In this document: one piece after another, positions 1 to 8,361 of the stretch
How the letters are laid out: every line of letters starts with the position of its first letter
Position numbering within the stretch: position 1 is the stretch's first letter
From: Hydrogenobaculum sp. Y04AAS1
GTDB taxonomy: Bacteria > Aquificota > Aquificia > Aquificales > Aquificaceae
Length of the DNA: 64,000 nt
Assembly (NCBI RefSeq): GCF_000020785.1
Contig: NC_011126.1
Span: 868,001-932,000 of the forward strand
Reading direction: 5' to 3'
Translations under genes and position numbers: made by a program
Notes under the pieces: generated by a model
Database searches by the model: none
The model's input: the letters and a program-made list of their open reading frames with translations, nothing else
What the model was told of the DNA's origin: nothing

Positions 1-171
1 TTTACCTTTTACAAAATCTACAATTTCATCGGAAGTGATACTTTTAAAACCTAAAACTTTTAAGATTTTAATTTGTTTTTCAAAAAGCCTTGGGTTTGTA
101 TACAAGCTTTTCAGCAAAGCTTCCTTTGGTGGTATTCCTACGCTGTGATACATCAACGCTTTTATACTCAT
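1..171 (-). CDS. Polysaccharide deacetylase-like protein, N-terminal part
   Basis: The reverse strand encodes 57 residues from an ATG at 171 and runs off the window edge without a stop. The start reads MSIKALMYHSVG. The M-Y-H-S-V-G stretch is the usual opening beta-strand of NodB-type carbohydrate esterases (polysaccharide deacetylases), which act on surface glycans or peptidoglycan. The metal-binding and catalytic motifs lie outside the window, so activity cannot be judged. Its ATG overlaps the stop of the TauE gene by 4 nt (ATGA), so it is probably the last visible member of that operon and translationally coupled. Family assignment is moderately sure. Confidence 0.6.
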   Translation of the reverse strand, partial: MSIKALMYHSVGIPPKEALLKSLYTNPRLFEKQIKILKVLGFKSITSDEIVDFVKGK

Positions 172-908
172 ATAATATATATCTTTAAAAAGTAATATAT
201 TGCCAAAAAATACCCTACTATATTTATGAAAAGCCTGATATACTTTCTCTCTATTTTTTGAGATATCAAAGAAGACATCAATCCACCAACGGCAAAGCCT
301 ATCATCATAAGTATAGCATAGTGCCATTCTACTTTCCCGTATGCAATAAACAAAAACGCAGCGCTTAAGTTTATCAAAAAAGCCAACGTATTTTTTATCG
401 TATTTGCTATATGTATATCATCAATGCCAATAGCTGTAATACTTCCAAGCATCACTATACCCATACCGGCACCAAAGTATCCGCCGTAAATAGCAGTTAT
501 AAGCTGTATTAAAAATACGTATCTAGCTTTTATACGAGAAGTAAATCTTGATATTTTTGGCCCAAAACTAAACAATATCGCAGCAAACAGTATAAGAAAA
601 GGGACTATGAAGTTAAAAGTTTTTTGAGGTGTATACAAAAGCAAAAAACCACCCAATATACCACCTATCAAAGACGGTATGAAAAGCTTTTTGATATTAG
701 GCAAGGCATCTTTAAAATAGCTTTTATAACCTATCGCTCCAAGCAGTGAACCAGTCCACAGAGCAACGGTGTTTGTTGTGTTTGATAGCTTTGAAGATAA
801 GCCAAGTTCTATAAGCGTAGGAAAGCTTATTAAAGTACCCCCACCTGCTACAGCATTGATACCACCGGCAAACAAAGATGAAAAAAATGCTAAAGCGTAA
901 TGTATCAT
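168..908 (-). CDS. TauE/SafE family membrane transporter
   Basis: The 246-aa protein is almost entirely hydrophobic, with about eight membrane segments. It opens with the G-G-I-N-A-V-A-G-G-G-T-L-I-S-F-P signature of the TauE/SafE (DUF81) family. A second glycine-rich repeat near residue 143 (YGGYFGAGMGIVMLG) matches the internal duplication typical of the family. Members export or import small sulfur compounds such as sulfite or sulfoacetate; the substrate here is unknown. It overlaps the APC permease upstream (905-908) and the deacetylase downstream (168-171) by 4 nt each, so all three are probably translated in series. Family call is firm; sulfur transport is inference. Confidence 0.85.
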   Translation of the reverse strand: MIHYALAFFSSLFAGGINAVAGGGTLISFPTLIELGLSSKLSNTTNTVALWTGSLLGAIGYKSYFKDALPNIKKLFIPSLIGGILGGFLLLYTPQKTFNFIVPFLILFAAILFSFGPKISRFTSRIKARYVFLIQLITAIYGGYFGAGMGIVMLGSITAIGIDDIHIANTIKNTLAFLINLSAAFLFIAYGKVEWHYAILMMIGFAVGGLMSSLISQKIERKYIRLFINIVGYFLAIYYFLKIYII

Positions 909-2764
909 TTTTTCGGTTTATAAGTACCGGCTCTATATTCTATAAAAAAGTTCCAATTTGGAAATTGTTTTGGCAATTGTAATATGTTGTATACCATAAC
1001 GCCTGTAAATATACGCTCAAACCAAGAAGACAAAGGCCATCCAAAATGTATGTTGAAAACTTTATCTTTATACTGATTGTTTATATCCTCTAAAAGTTTT
1101 TTAGAGCTATAGCCTATCCCCCAAAAAGCATTTACTGGCAATATAAAATGGCTTTTAAAAAGTTTTTTAGGTGGCCTTTTTTGTCTCAGAAAGAAAAATG
1201 TTATATATATCATATTTTCACCTATCTCGTATACATTTTCAGAAGGTCTTCTAAAATATATATGAATTGGCTTATCTTTCGACAAAGAACCTATATAATC
1301 TAATACATCAGCATATTTATCTATCTGGGCCATCTTTTCTTCTTCTTCGGTGGTTTTAATACGAGTTACAATATTTCCAGCTATGATGAAAAATAACACC
1401 ACAGACGTCCACATAAGAGTACCGTAAGGCTTGTGAATGACTATATAAATAAATGTTGATAAAAACACTATAAATAGTATTAAATTTCTAAATATACCAG
1501 TTCTGTATTCTTTGGTTTGTGCGCTTCCTCTTATAACTTTATAAAGTATTATAGTACCTGTGTTTATAACAAACGTTGCTATAAGCCCTATGGCGTACAT
1601 ATCGGCAACTATATCTTGGTTTCCCTGAGTGATTAGCACTATAAATGAGAAAAATACGCTCATAAAGATTATGATGCGGTGATGAGCGTGAAACTTGTTG
1701 GTGGTAGATATCCAATAAGCTTTATGATTATCAGCCATTGTAGATATTAATTCTGTAGCACCTACCAAGGCAGTATTTACAGCAAAAGCAAGGGTCAAGG
1801 AAGCAAGTATAACAACCGCTATAGCCATTATATTTGTTCCCACTAGTTTAGAGTAGTAAGTTATAAGATCATCCACATGATCCAATGGATTTTCTACCTT
1901 TGCCAAAGCTAATGTGCCTATTAAAGGTGTAAATATCCCTACTGTTAACCCAAGCATAATATAAGCTTTATATATAGTTTTCCAATTTTCCACCAACTTG
2001 TGGGTTTGAAGCACGGATTCTATACCAGAGTAAGCCAAAATCGTTGATCCAAATCCAATGGATATAAGTTCTATAGTCTTTACAGGATCTAAAGTTAAGA
2101 AATCTTCCGAAAGTGTTGTTTTATAAGATGTTACAGCTCTATGAATTTGAGTATGGTCTAACTGAGATATACCTAAAAAAGCCAAAATTGAAAGCACGTA
2201 AGCTGTTATCCCAAACAAAACGTATGTTACTTTTGCATTTTCTCTTGCCCCTACGAGATTTAAACCCGCTATCAACCATATTATCAGAAGCTCTAAACCA
2301 AGCTTAAATATAAGTGGCCAATGAAAAAAAAAGTTTAAATTCTCCACAGCACTTATTGAAGAAATAACAGCTGTATTTACATAGTCTACTATAATAGAGC
2401 CTGCCGCTATAAAAGACGCTGTAGCACCAAATACAAAATAGGAAAAGCTATAGACCCCTCCTCCTTTTATCTTGTTGTTTTCAAGTATCTCAGCTATTTC
2501 GGTCATGGTAAGAGAGTATAAAAATATCAATAGCGATGTGAGCGAAAGATATGTAATGGACTTATAACCTATAAATCTAAAAGCCTCACCAGGTGCATAA
2601 AATATGCTGGTGAGCTCGTCCATCATGGTAATAACCGCAACTCCGGCGAAACCTAACCATAATTTACCTTTTTTAGTGTAATAAAGATATTCTCTTTTTC
2701 TTGTAAGAAAAAACAAGACCAAACTGACAAATAAAACTGCCAACGATACCGCCACTATCCTCAT
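905..2764 (-). CDS. APC-superfamily amino acid/polyamine permease with a cytoplasmic tail
   Basis: At 619 aa this is longer than a usual APC carrier (about 450-500 aa). Residues 1 to about 470 form roughly twelve membrane segments, including the SGIESVLQTHKLVENW region characteristic of APC proteins. About 150 soluble residues follow, beginning at an acidic TTEEEEK stretch; I do not recognise this tail. The protein probably exchanges amino acids or a related solute with a cation. It lies 11 nt after the 58-aa microprotein and overlaps TauE by 4 nt. Family assignment is good; substrate and tail function are unknown. Confidence 0.8.
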   Translation of the reverse strand: MRIVAVSLAVLFVSLVLFFLTRKREYLYYTKKGKLWLGFAGVAVITMMDELTSIFYAPGEAFRFIGYKSITYLSLTSLLIFLYSLTMTEIAEILENNKIKGGGVYSFSYFVFGATASFIAAGSIIVDYVNTAVISSISAVENLNFFFHWPLIFKLGLELLIIWLIAGLNLVGARENAKVTYVLFGITAYVLSILAFLGISQLDHTQIHRAVTSYKTTLSEDFLTLDPVKTIELISIGFGSTILAYSGIESVLQTHKLVENWKTIYKAYIMLGLTVGIFTPLIGTLALAKVENPLDHVDDLITYYSKLVGTNIMAIAVVILASLTLAFAVNTALVGATELISTMADNHKAYWISTTNKFHAHHRIIIFMSVFFSFIVLITQGNQDIVADMYAIGLIATFVINTGTIILYKVIRGSAQTKEYRTGIFRNLILFIVFLSTFIYIVIHKPYGTLMWTSVVLFFIIAGNIVTRIKTTEEEEKMAQIDKYADVLDYIGSLSKDKPIHIYFRRPSENVYEIGENMIYITFFFLRQKRPPKKLFKSHFILPVNAFWGIGYSSKKLLEDINNQYKDKVFNIHFGWPLSSWFERIFTGVMVYNILQLPKQFPNWNFFIEYRAGTYKPKK

Positions 2765-2775
2765 ATTTGCCCCTT

Positions 2776-2952
2776 CTATTTCTTAAACACATCCATAAAT
2801 ATTAGTAAGCCTATAAGTATCGTCTCCGTTATAACACCAAAAATAAACTGAGAACTGCTTATGTATGGTTTTAATATTACTATTAAAAGCCCATAAACTA
2901 TAGCTATTATAGTAACTACTCTTGGATTTGAAAGTTTTTTTAAAAAATTCAT
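2776..2952 (-). CDS. 58-aa single- or two-span membrane microprotein
   Basis: An ATG at 2952 opens a 58-codon frame ending in TAG at 2776. The peptide starts MNFLKKLSNPRVV and has two hydrophobic stretches (about residues 12-28 and 36-53) divided by a short polar turn. The protein ends in a basic VFKK tail. Its start overlaps the metallo-hydrolase stop by 4 nt (ATGA) and it ends 11 nt before the permease, so it sits inside the operon with ideal coupling. That placement, not homology, is the main argument that it is real. It may be a partner of the adjacent permease; no family was recognised. Confidence 0.7.
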   Translation of the reverse strand: MNFLKKLSNPRVVTIIAIVYGLLIVILKPYISSSQFIFGVITETILIGLLIFMDVFKK

Positions 2953-3704
2953 AATATTATTTTAGCACCGTCAAAGGCAGCTATAGTTTTTACATTTGTT
3001 TTATCTTCTATTTCTTTTGCCACATTCTCTGGACCAGCCTCAATCATGTCTGAAGCAAAATGAGTGATAATAGCCATTTTTGGTTTTACTATATTTATTA
3101 TCTCAATGACATCATCTTTACAAAGATGGTCTATATTTTGCTTTTGTCTATAAAAAGTCGTATTTAAAATAAGCACTTCTACATTTTTTGGATAATACTC
3201 TACTATATGCGGTTCAAACTTTGCACATGGATGATATGCTATTATATCGTTAAAAACGATACCATACGTTATGGCACCATGGTGAGTATGCTTTTTCAAT
3301 ATATCCACTTTTAAGTCTTTCCACATATAGCTAGCCTTCTCTTTGAAAATAAAATGTTTATCAATTTTTTTGAGTATAAAATCTAATATAACTTTTGTGT
3401 TTCCATAAAAAGCATCTTCTGGTGCACCTATTGCTAATTGTTTATTGGATTCTTTTGTACCTACTTTAGCAGACTCAACCATCGTATTTATATCCGCCGA
3501 ATGGTCTAAGTGAATATGAGAAAGGATAAATATATCCATATCCCAAGGTTTAAAACCAAGAGATAAAATATTTAAGAAGGCTCCAGGACCAGGGTCTATG
3601 TGAGCTGTTGTGTTTCTGGCTTTTATGATAAAACCACCTGATTTTCTTATATATTTAAAAGTAGAAACACGGCCCCCGGCCGTGCCTACAAAATATATTT
3701 CTAT
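2949..3704 (-). CDS. MBL-fold metallo-hydrolase with apparent AUA start codon
   Basis: The metallo-beta-lactamase motif H63-x-H65-x-D67-H68 (SHIHLDHS) is complete, and a later HPC and THF carry further likely metal-ligand histidines. The first in-frame ATG is at 3539, but the open frame extends 55 codons upstream and encodes a typical N-terminal MBL strand (EIYFVGTAGGR...HIDPGPGA). No ATG, GTG or TTG occurs in that extension. An ATA at 3704-3702 lies 7 nt after a strong AAAGGAG, so a 251-aa product initiated at AUA is the best model. Starting at 3539 would remove the first strands of the fold. The substrate is unknown; the enzyme could be a phosphodiesterase-like or phosphonate-type hydrolase. 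Confidence 0.8.
   Translation of the reverse strand: MEIYFVGTAGGRVSTFKYIRKSGGFIIKARNTTAHIDPGPGAFLNILSLGFKPWDMDIFILSHIHLDHSADINTMVESAKVGTKESNKQLAIGAPEDAFYGNTKVILDFILKKIDKHFIFKEKASYMWKDLKVDILKKHTHHGAITYGIVFNDIIAYHPCAKFEPHIVEYYPKNVEVLILNTTFYRQKQNIDHLCKDDVIEIINIVKPKMAIITHFASDMIEAGPENVAKEIEDKTNVKTIAAFDGAKIIL
3668..3684. repeat. GC-rich perfect hairpin just inside the metallo-hydrolase start
   Basis: CACGGCC-CCC-GGCCGTG forms a 7-bp perfect stem with a 3-nt loop. It begins 20 nt downstream of the putative AUA codon and stands out in an AT-rich surround. It lies within the conserved GTAGGR coding motif, so part of its composition is set by glycine and alanine codons. Confidence 0.6.
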
Positions 3705-3726
3705 AAAAAATCTCCTTTCTGAGATA

Positions 3727-3939
3727 TCATTCTTCTATTACTTCTGTAGATATAGCACCGCTTGGGCACTCATCCGTTACTTCTAAAACCGCATCTTGAA
3801 GCTCTGGCGGTACATCTGATTTAACAACTTCAGCTATACCGTCTCCGCGGTTTTTATATATCTCTGGAACCCTATCATAGCACACCTCACAGGCTGTGCA
3901 TAGATCAGGGTCAACTATGGTTTTGACAATTTTTTCCAT
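3727..3939 (-). CDS. Small [4Fe-4S] ferredoxin
   Basis: The 70-aa acidic protein has C-x2-C-x2-C (C-TA-C-EV-C) near residues 14-20 and a second C-P (DECPSGAI) near residue 58. This is the pattern of a single-cluster [4Fe-4S] ferredoxin of the kind with a degenerate second site. It would act as a cytoplasmic one-electron carrier, for example for reductive-TCA oxidoreductases. It has a clear AAGGAGG ribosome site, and a TATAAT box lies upstream at 3968-3973. The metallo-hydrolase follows 22 nt after its stop. Its redox partner cannot be told from the window. Confidence 0.88.
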   Translation of the reverse strand: MEKIVKTIVDPDLCTACEVCYDRVPEIYKNRGDGIAEVVKSDVPPELQDAVLEVTDECPSGAISTEVIEE

Positions 3940-3967
3940 AACGAAATACCTCCTTAAAAATAGTCTT

Positions 3968-3973
3968 ATTATA
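3968..3973 (-). promoter_or_regulatory. -10 box (TATAAT) of the ferredoxin operon
   Basis: A perfect TATAAT on the minus strand lies 29 nt before the ferredoxin ATG. I found no convincing -35 hexamer at 16-18 nt, so only the -10 is supported. It would drive fdx and the coupled downstream genes. Confidence 0.5.
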
Positions 3974-4008
3974 ATATAACAATCTGTTAATTTTTGCTAC
4001 CTTTTTAA

Positions 4009-4884
4009 TCATGATAATGCATCAGCAATAACTTTACCTATAAAAGCTGGATTTTCTATCACAGTCACATTAGCTTCCTTCAAAGCCTTCATTTTAGATT
4101 CAGCTGTTCCCTTGCCACCGCTTATAATAGCGCCAGCATGCCCCATGCGTTTACCTGGCGGAGCCGTAATACCGGCTATATAAGCAAATACCGGTTTTTT
4201 AACGTTAGAGGCTATATATTCGGCTGCCTCTTCTTCTGATGTGCCGCCTATCTCGCCTATCATGAGTATAGCTTTTGTCTCTTGGTCTTCGTTAAACATA
4301 GCCACCACATCTTTGTGCGATAAACCATGTACTGGATCTCCTCCTATACCTATGGCGCTTGATTGGCCTATATTTAGGTTTGAAAGCTGAAAAGCCGCTT
4401 CGTAAGTCAAGGTACCACTTCTTGAGACTATACCAACGTTACCTTTTTTGAAAATATGCCCTGGCATAATCCCTACTTTTGCCTCTTGGGGTGTAATAGC
4501 CCCAGGACAATTTGGACCTATTAGCTTTGTATTGGGATAATTTTTCTTAAGATAGTATTTTACAGGTATCATATCTTTTACTGGTATACCTTCTGTTATA
4601 CATATTATAAGCTCAATACCAGCATCTGCTGCTTCTACTATAGCATCTGCTGCAAAAGGTGGTGGGACAAAGATCAAAGAGCAGTTAGCTCCGGTGTTTT
4701 TCACCGCATTTTCTACCGTGTTAAAAACTGGTATACCTTCTACCTCTATACCTTCTTTGCCTGGGGTTACTCCAGCTACTACTTGTGTGCCATAGTTTTT
4801 ACATTGTATAGCATGGAAAGAACCTTCTTTACCAGTTATACCTTGAACTACCACTTTTGTATTTTTATTCACCAATATAGACAT
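4009..4884 (-). CDS. sucD: Succinyl-CoA synthetase alpha subunit
   Basis: The 291-aa protein has the CoA-binding Rossmann start ([14 protein letters not shown]) and the phosphohistidine loop ([13 protein letters not shown], His near 249). In a reductive TCA cycle the SucCD complex makes succinyl-CoA from succinate and ATP; in the oxidative direction it conserves energy as ATP. The length (291 aa) fits SucD and is shorter than the citryl-CoA synthetase small subunit known from Hydrogenobacter (about 340 aa by memory). It follows sucC with an 11-nt gap on the same strand, so the two subunits are co-transcribed. Confidence 0.93.
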   Translation of the reverse strand: MSILVNKNTKVVVQGITGKEGSFHAIQCKNYGTQVVAGVTPGKEGIEVEGIPVFNTVENAVKNTGANCSLIFVPPPFAADAIVEAADAGIELIICITEGIPVKDMIPVKYYLKKNYPNTKLIGPNCPGAITPQEAKVGIMPGHIFKKGNVGIVSRSGTLTYEAAFQLSNLNIGQSSAIGIGGDPVHGLSHKDVVAMFNEDQETKAILMIGEIGGTSEEEAAEYIASNVKKPVFAYIAGITAPPGKRMGHAGAIISGGKGTAESKMKALKEANVTVIENPAFIGKVIADALS

Positions 4885-4896
4885 ACAAAACCTCCT

Positions 4897-6045
4897 TTAT
4901 TGTGCAAGTTTTATAGCTTTCTGAGCGCCGTCCCACATATCTACAGCACTCTCAAAGTTTAAGCCAGATTCTTTTAAGAGTTTTCTTCCTTCTTCTACGT
5001 TTGTGCCCTCTAACCTTACCACTACAGGGATTTTTATATTGACGATCTTTGCCGCTTCTATAAGTCCATTGGCCAATCTATCACATCTTAGTATCCCGCC
5101 AAATATATTTATAAAAACTGCTTTTACATTTTCATCGGATGTGAGTATCCTAAAAGCGTTGGCTATTTGCTCCACAGAAGCACCACCTCCTACATCAAGG
5201 AAGTTTGCAGGTGCCCCACCAGCCAATTTAATAATATCCATAGTAGTCATGGCAAGCCCAGCTCCATTTACCATACATCCTATATTACCCTCAAGCTTTA
5301 TATAATTTAAACCGTATTTTTTGGCTTCCACTTCAAGCGGGTCTATTTGAGTGATATCTTCAAGCTCTTCTATATCTTTGTGTCTAAAAGCTGCATTATC
5401 ATCTATTTCTACCTTTGCATCCAAAAGCACTATATCTCCGTCTTTTGTAAGTACAAGAGGATTTATCTCTAACAAAGAAGCATCCAAATCCATATAAGCT
5501 TGATATAGCTTTGAAACTATTTTACCAAACAAAGATGGATTTAAACCAAGTGCAAAAGAGAGTTTTCTAGTCTGATAAGGCATTATACCAAGAACTGGGT
5601 CCACATACTCTTTTATTATTGCATCTGGTTTTTCTTTAGATAACTCCTCTATCTCCATACCACCTTCTTTAGAAGCCATTATAAGTATCTTTGAATTCGA
5701 CCTATCTAATGTAATGCTAAGATAAAACTCTTTTTCTATAGGGGTTGCTTTTTCTATTAAAAGCCTTGAAACCACTTTTCCATTTGGACATTGAACCGTT
5801 TTTAAGATTTTACCAAGTATAGCTTCTGAAAACGCTTCCAGTTCTTCATCGGATTTTACTATCTTTACTCCACCAGCTTTTCCTCTGGCGCCACAATGAA
5901 TCTGGGCTTTTACCACCAATGGATAACCTCCCAAAGCCTGAGCTGCTTCTTTTGCTTCTTTAACGTTAAAAGCAGCATACCCTTCTGGCACTGGTAAGCC
6001 ATATTTCTTGAGCAATTCCTTAGATTGATGCTCATGTAATTTCAT
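4897..6045 (-). CDS. sucC: Succinyl-CoA synthetase beta subunit, ADP-forming
   Basis: The 382-aa protein begins [20 protein letters not shown], the standard opening of the ATP-grasp beta subunit. It has the nucleotide-binding lysine region ([21 protein letters not shown]) and the C-terminal flavodoxin-like domain ([15 protein letters not shown]). It pairs with SucD to interconvert succinate, CoA and ATP with succinyl-CoA. A GGAGG site lies 8 nt before the ATG and an extended -10 promoter lies at 6075-6083. Length equals the family norm. Confidence 0.94.
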   Translation of the reverse strand: MKLHEHQSKELLKKYGLPVPEGYAAFNVKEAKEAAQALGGYPLVVKAQIHCGARGKAGGVKIVKSDEELEAFSEAILGKILKTVQCPNGKVVSRLLIEKATPIEKEFYLSITLDRSNSKILIMASKEGGMEIEELSKEKPDAIIKEYVDPVLGIMPYQTRKLSFALGLNPSLFGKIVSKLYQAYMDLDASLLEINPLVLTKDGDIVLLDAKVEIDDNAAFRHKDIEELEDITQIDPLEVEAKKYGLNYIKLEGNIGCMVNGAGLAMTTMDIIKLAGGAPANFLDVGGGASVEQIANAFRILTSDENVKAVFINIFGGILRCDRLANGLIEAAKIVNIKIPVVVRLEGTNVEEGRKLLKESGLNFESAVDMWDGAQKAIKLAQ

Positions 6046-6074
6046 AGAAAACCTCCAGCTAAGATTAAACTAAT

Positions 6075-6083
6075 ATTATATCA
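6075..6083 (-). promoter_or_regulatory. Extended -10 promoter for sucCD
   Basis: The minus strand reads TGA-TATAAT, an extended -10 element, 30 nt before the sucC ATG. A -35 is not convincing, as expected for extended -10 promoters. The leader would be about 22 nt and carries GGAGG. Confidence 0.6.
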
Positions 6084-6161
6084 GAGGTTATATTTTGATT
6101 TTAACAAAGTTTTGATTTAATTTGATTAAAGAAGTTTTTATATACTTTAAATATCGATTTT

Positions 6162-6178
6162 GAATAAATTATTTATTC
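6162..6178. repeat. 17-bp perfect palindrome between sucC and cspA
   Basis: GAATAAAT-T-ATTTATTC is an 8-1-8 perfect inverted repeat in the otherwise gene-free stretch 6046-6242. It may be an operator, or simply an AT-rich coincidence; it lies 80 nt or more upstream of the sucC promoter. Confidence 0.35.
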
Positions 6179-6201
6179 TTTATATAAAGTTGAAAGATCC
6201 G

Positions 6202-6228
6202 TATGCCCCCGCTAAAAGCAAGGGCATA
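6202..6228 (-). terminator. Stem-loop after cspA, probable terminator
   Basis: Read on the minus strand, the arms UAUGCCC and GGGCAUA enclose an inner UUGCU/AGCGG pairing with two G-U pairs and a UUU loop, giving a 12-bp stem 14 nt past the cspA stop. The following U-tract is poor, so termination may be partial. Confidence 0.5.
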
Positions 6229-6242
6229 GGATTTTATATCAC

Positions 6243-6458
6243 TTAAGATAAAACGCGAACGTTTTTTGCCCTTGGACCTTTTGAATCTTGGTCTACCTCA
6301 AATTCAACTCTTTGCCCCTGAACCAAAGTTTTGAAACCTTGTCTATTTGGGTCGATTGCTGAGAAATGAACGAAAACGTCGCCTTGGTTATCATCCCTTG
6401 TGAGGAATCCATAACCTTTTTCTTTGCTGAACCACTTAACTGTGCCTGTGATGCCCAT
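6243..6458 (-). CDS. Cold-shock-domain protein
   Basis: The 71-aa protein has both nucleic-acid-binding motifs of the cold-shock fold: RNP1 KGYGFLTR and RNP2 VFVHFSAI. It starts [15 protein letters not shown], the classic CspA opening. It probably acts as an RNA chaperone that melts mRNA structure. It has a strong TAGGAGG site, its own promoter inside the 3' end of truB, and a leader of about 74 nt with a hairpin. Standing alone between a promoter and a stem-loop, it is likely monocistronic. Confidence 0.93.
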   Translation of the reverse strand: MGITGTVKWFSKEKGYGFLTRDDNQGDVFVHFSAIDPNRQGFKTLVQGQRVEFEVDQDSKGPRAKNVRVLS

Positions 6459-6496
6459 GGAACTAAAACCTCCTAAAGTTTGAGACTCTGGGATAC

Positions 6497-6514
6497 TTGA
6501 ATTGTTATATTCAA
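6497..6514 (-). promoter_or_regulatory. Hairpin in the cspA 5' leader
   Basis: TTGAAT-ATAACA-ATTCAA gives a 6-bp perfect stem in the predicted untranslated leader, about 40 nt before the start codon. Long structured leaders are typical of cold-shock mRNAs; a regulatory role here is inference. Confidence 0.4.
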
Positions 6515-6538
6515 ATATACCTTAATCTCTTGCTTTTA

Positions 6539-6566
6539 ATAATAACATATTTTTATATTTTGTCAA
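6539..6566 (-). promoter_or_regulatory. Sigma-70 type promoter of cspA inside truB
   Basis: TTGACA (6561-6566) and TATTAT (6539-6544) are separated by 16 nt on the minus strand. The -35 lies within the last codons of truB. The start would be near 6532, giving a leader of about 74 nt. Confidence 0.65.
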
Positions 6567-7404
6567 TATGATTTTTATCTTCTTGGCTTTGCATTCTTAA
6601 AGCTTTTAGAACATTATCTTTTACCTCTACAACGCCGTGAAACATTCCATCTTCCGATAAAAGTTTATATACGCCGTCTTTTGCTTCATATTTTATTACT
6701 TTACCATGCTTTAAACGCCTAACGATATCATCTTTTAATAGTAAAGACGGTATAAAATAAAGACCATCTTCAATAGAATAAATCTTACCTACGCTTTCAT
6801 TGCCAAATTTACCTACGGCGGTACGCTTTATAATAAGCGTAGTAGCACCCACTTTTAGAGTATCTCCTATATCGTTTATCAACGTCCTTATGTAAGTCCC
6901 CGTTGAAACAACAGCTTTTGTATAAAACTCAGGTATGTTGCATTCTAAAAGCTCAATACTGTAAACATTCACCGTTATAGGTTTTAGCTCTATGCTTTGG
7001 ACTTGGTTTTTTCTTGCTAATTTGTAAGCTTTTTTACCGTTTATCTTTTTAGCGGAGTAGATGGGGGGTATTTGGGTTATTTTGCCTTTGAATTTTTCAA
7101 TGGTGCTTTTTAGCTCTTCACAGGTTATATTTACATCTTCTATTTTCTGAATAACATTTCCTGAGATATCCTGGGTGTCTGTTTTTATACCAAGCATACC
7201 TTTTGTCTCGTAAATTTTTGGGAGCACATTGAAGTATTGCGTATACTTGGTGGCTTGCCCAAGAGCTATTATCATTATACCTTCTGCTTCTAAATCAAGC
7301 GTACCAGTATGTCCTGCTTTTGTATTTAGGCTTTTAGATATATCAAGCACAAATTTTGAAGATGATATACCAACCGGCTTATAGCCTATATAAAAACCAT
7401 CCAT
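6553..7404 (-). CDS. truB: tRNA pseudouridine-55 synthase
   Basis: The 283-aa protein carries the TruB catalytic motif GHTGTLDLEAEG with the nucleophilic aspartate at residue 37. It also has the tRNA-binding YETKG and STGTYIRTLI stretches. It converts U55 in the T-loop of tRNAs to pseudouridine. The C-terminal region (from about residue 230) resembles a small PUA-like domain. Its ATG abuts the stop of the sigma-factor gene with no gap (7404/7405), so it is expressed from the upstream operon. Its last codons also carry the cspA -35 box. Confidence 0.92.
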   Translation of the reverse strand: MDGFYIGYKPVGISSSKFVLDISKSLNTKAGHTGTLDLEAEGIMIIALGQATKYTQYFNVLPKIYETKGMLGIKTDTQDISGNVIQKIEDVNITCEELKSTIEKFKGKITQIPPIYSAKKINGKKAYKLARKNQVQSIELKPITVNVYSIELLECNIPEFYTKAVVSTGTYIRTLINDIGDTLKVGATTLIIKRTAVGKFGNESVGKIYSIEDGLYFIPSLLLKDDIVRRLKHGKVIKYEAKDGVYKLLSEDGMFHGVVEVKDNVLKALRMQSQEDKNHIDKI

Positions 7405-8340
7405 CTAACTTAAGAAATCTTTTAAATGTCTTTTTAAAGCAAAACTTCTTAGTTTTTTAATAGCTCTTGTTTCTAACTGCCTTACCCTTTCCCTTGAAAT
7501 ACCCAAAGCATCTCCTATCTCTCTCAGCGTTAGAGGTTCATTGCCGTTTAGACCATACCTTAGCTCAAGGACTTTTCTTTCCTTCTCCGGAAGTTTACTG
7601 ATTATATCGTGCAATTCCTTTTCCAATACATCTTTTATAACACCCTCTTCTATCTCGTCTGTGTCAGATATGCTAAGAAGGTCAACAAAAAGAGTATCTG
7701 GATTATCCCCCACAGGCGTATCCAAAGAAAGAGGTGTTTTACATATCTGAAGACATTTTTTTACATCCTCTTCAGTTACGGTATATTTATGCTCTTGGGT
7801 CATCGATTGCTCTAGCTCCTCTTCCGTAGGCGCAAAACCGGTTTCTTTTTTAAACTCTCTAATAATATTCTTTTTGTTTATATAATCTGCTATTTCTTTA
7901 TAAGTAGGTTCTCTTTCAAGCTCTTTTAAAAGCTCATTGTAAGCAAGACCCACTGCACTTATAAGATGAGAGTGCTTTACAGGTATTCTCACAGCTCCGG
8001 TTTGTTGAGACAAAGCTTGCATTATAGCTTGTCTTACCCACCATACAGCATAAGATATAAATTTTACGTTTTTATCTGGATCAAACCTCGTAGCCGCTTC
8101 TAAAAGACCCAAGTTTCCAGCCGCTATTAACTCAGACAAAGGTATGCCATACCCCATATACTGCTTTGCTACGCTTACCACAAATCTTAGGTTTGCTTCT
8201 ACTAAAGCTTTTAAGGCTTCCTTATCACCAGCTTTCGCTCTTTTGGCAAATTCTTTTTCTTCTTGAGGCGTTAAAAGCTTTACACTAGAGACTCGCTTCA
8301 TATATTGATTGATAATCTCTTGTTCACTATCAGAATACAT
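7405..8340 (-). CDS. RNA polymerase sigma-70 family factor (RpoD/RpoS-like)
   Basis: The 311-aa protein has region 1.2 (SEQEIINQYMKRVSSVKLLTP), region 2 with the core-binding and -10 helices (SYAVWWVRQAIMQALS), region 3 and a complete region 4 helix-turn-helix (TLREIGDALGISRERVRQ). It is much shorter than a primary RpoD (about 570 aa in Aquifex), lacks region 1.1 and is therefore probably a group 2 or RpoS-like factor. Region 3 contains an extra charged stretch (about residues 150-190). It lies between htrA and truB on one strand. Family is certain; the exact class is inferred. Confidence 0.85.
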   Translation of the reverse strand: MYSDSEQEIINQYMKRVSSVKLLTPQEEKEFAKRAKAGDKEALKALVEANLRFVVSVAKQYMGYGIPLSELIAAGNLGLLEAATRFDPDKNVKFISYAVWWVRQAIMQALSQQTGAVRIPVKHSHLISAVGLAYNELLKELEREPTYKEIADYINKKNIIREFKKETGFAPTEEELEQSMTQEHKYTVTEEDVKKCLQICKTPLSLDTPVGDNPDTLFVDLLSISDTDEIEEGVIKDVLEKELHDIISKLPEKERKVLELRYGLNGNEPLTLREIGDALGISRERVRQLETRAIKKLRSFALKRHLKDFLS

Positions 8341-8361
8341 AATAAACCCCTTATGTATGTT

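Noticed and set aside
2949-3539. Short form of the metallo-hydrolase starting at ATG 3539
   Set aside because: It would lack the first conserved strands of the fold and has no ribosome site directly upstream.
5003-5305. Plus-strand frame of 100 codons within sucC
   Set aside because: Shadow of a well-conserved gene; no promoter, ribosome site or recognisable protein.
4009-6045. Citryl-CoA synthetase as identity for the SucCD-like pair
   Set aside because: Both lengths (291 and 382 aa) match succinyl-CoA synthetase; the citryl-CoA enzyme subunits are longer.
6046-6242. tRNA or small RNA gene in the spacer
   Set aside because: No cloverleaf or TTC-type T-loop was found; only a palindrome and the cspA stem-loop are present.
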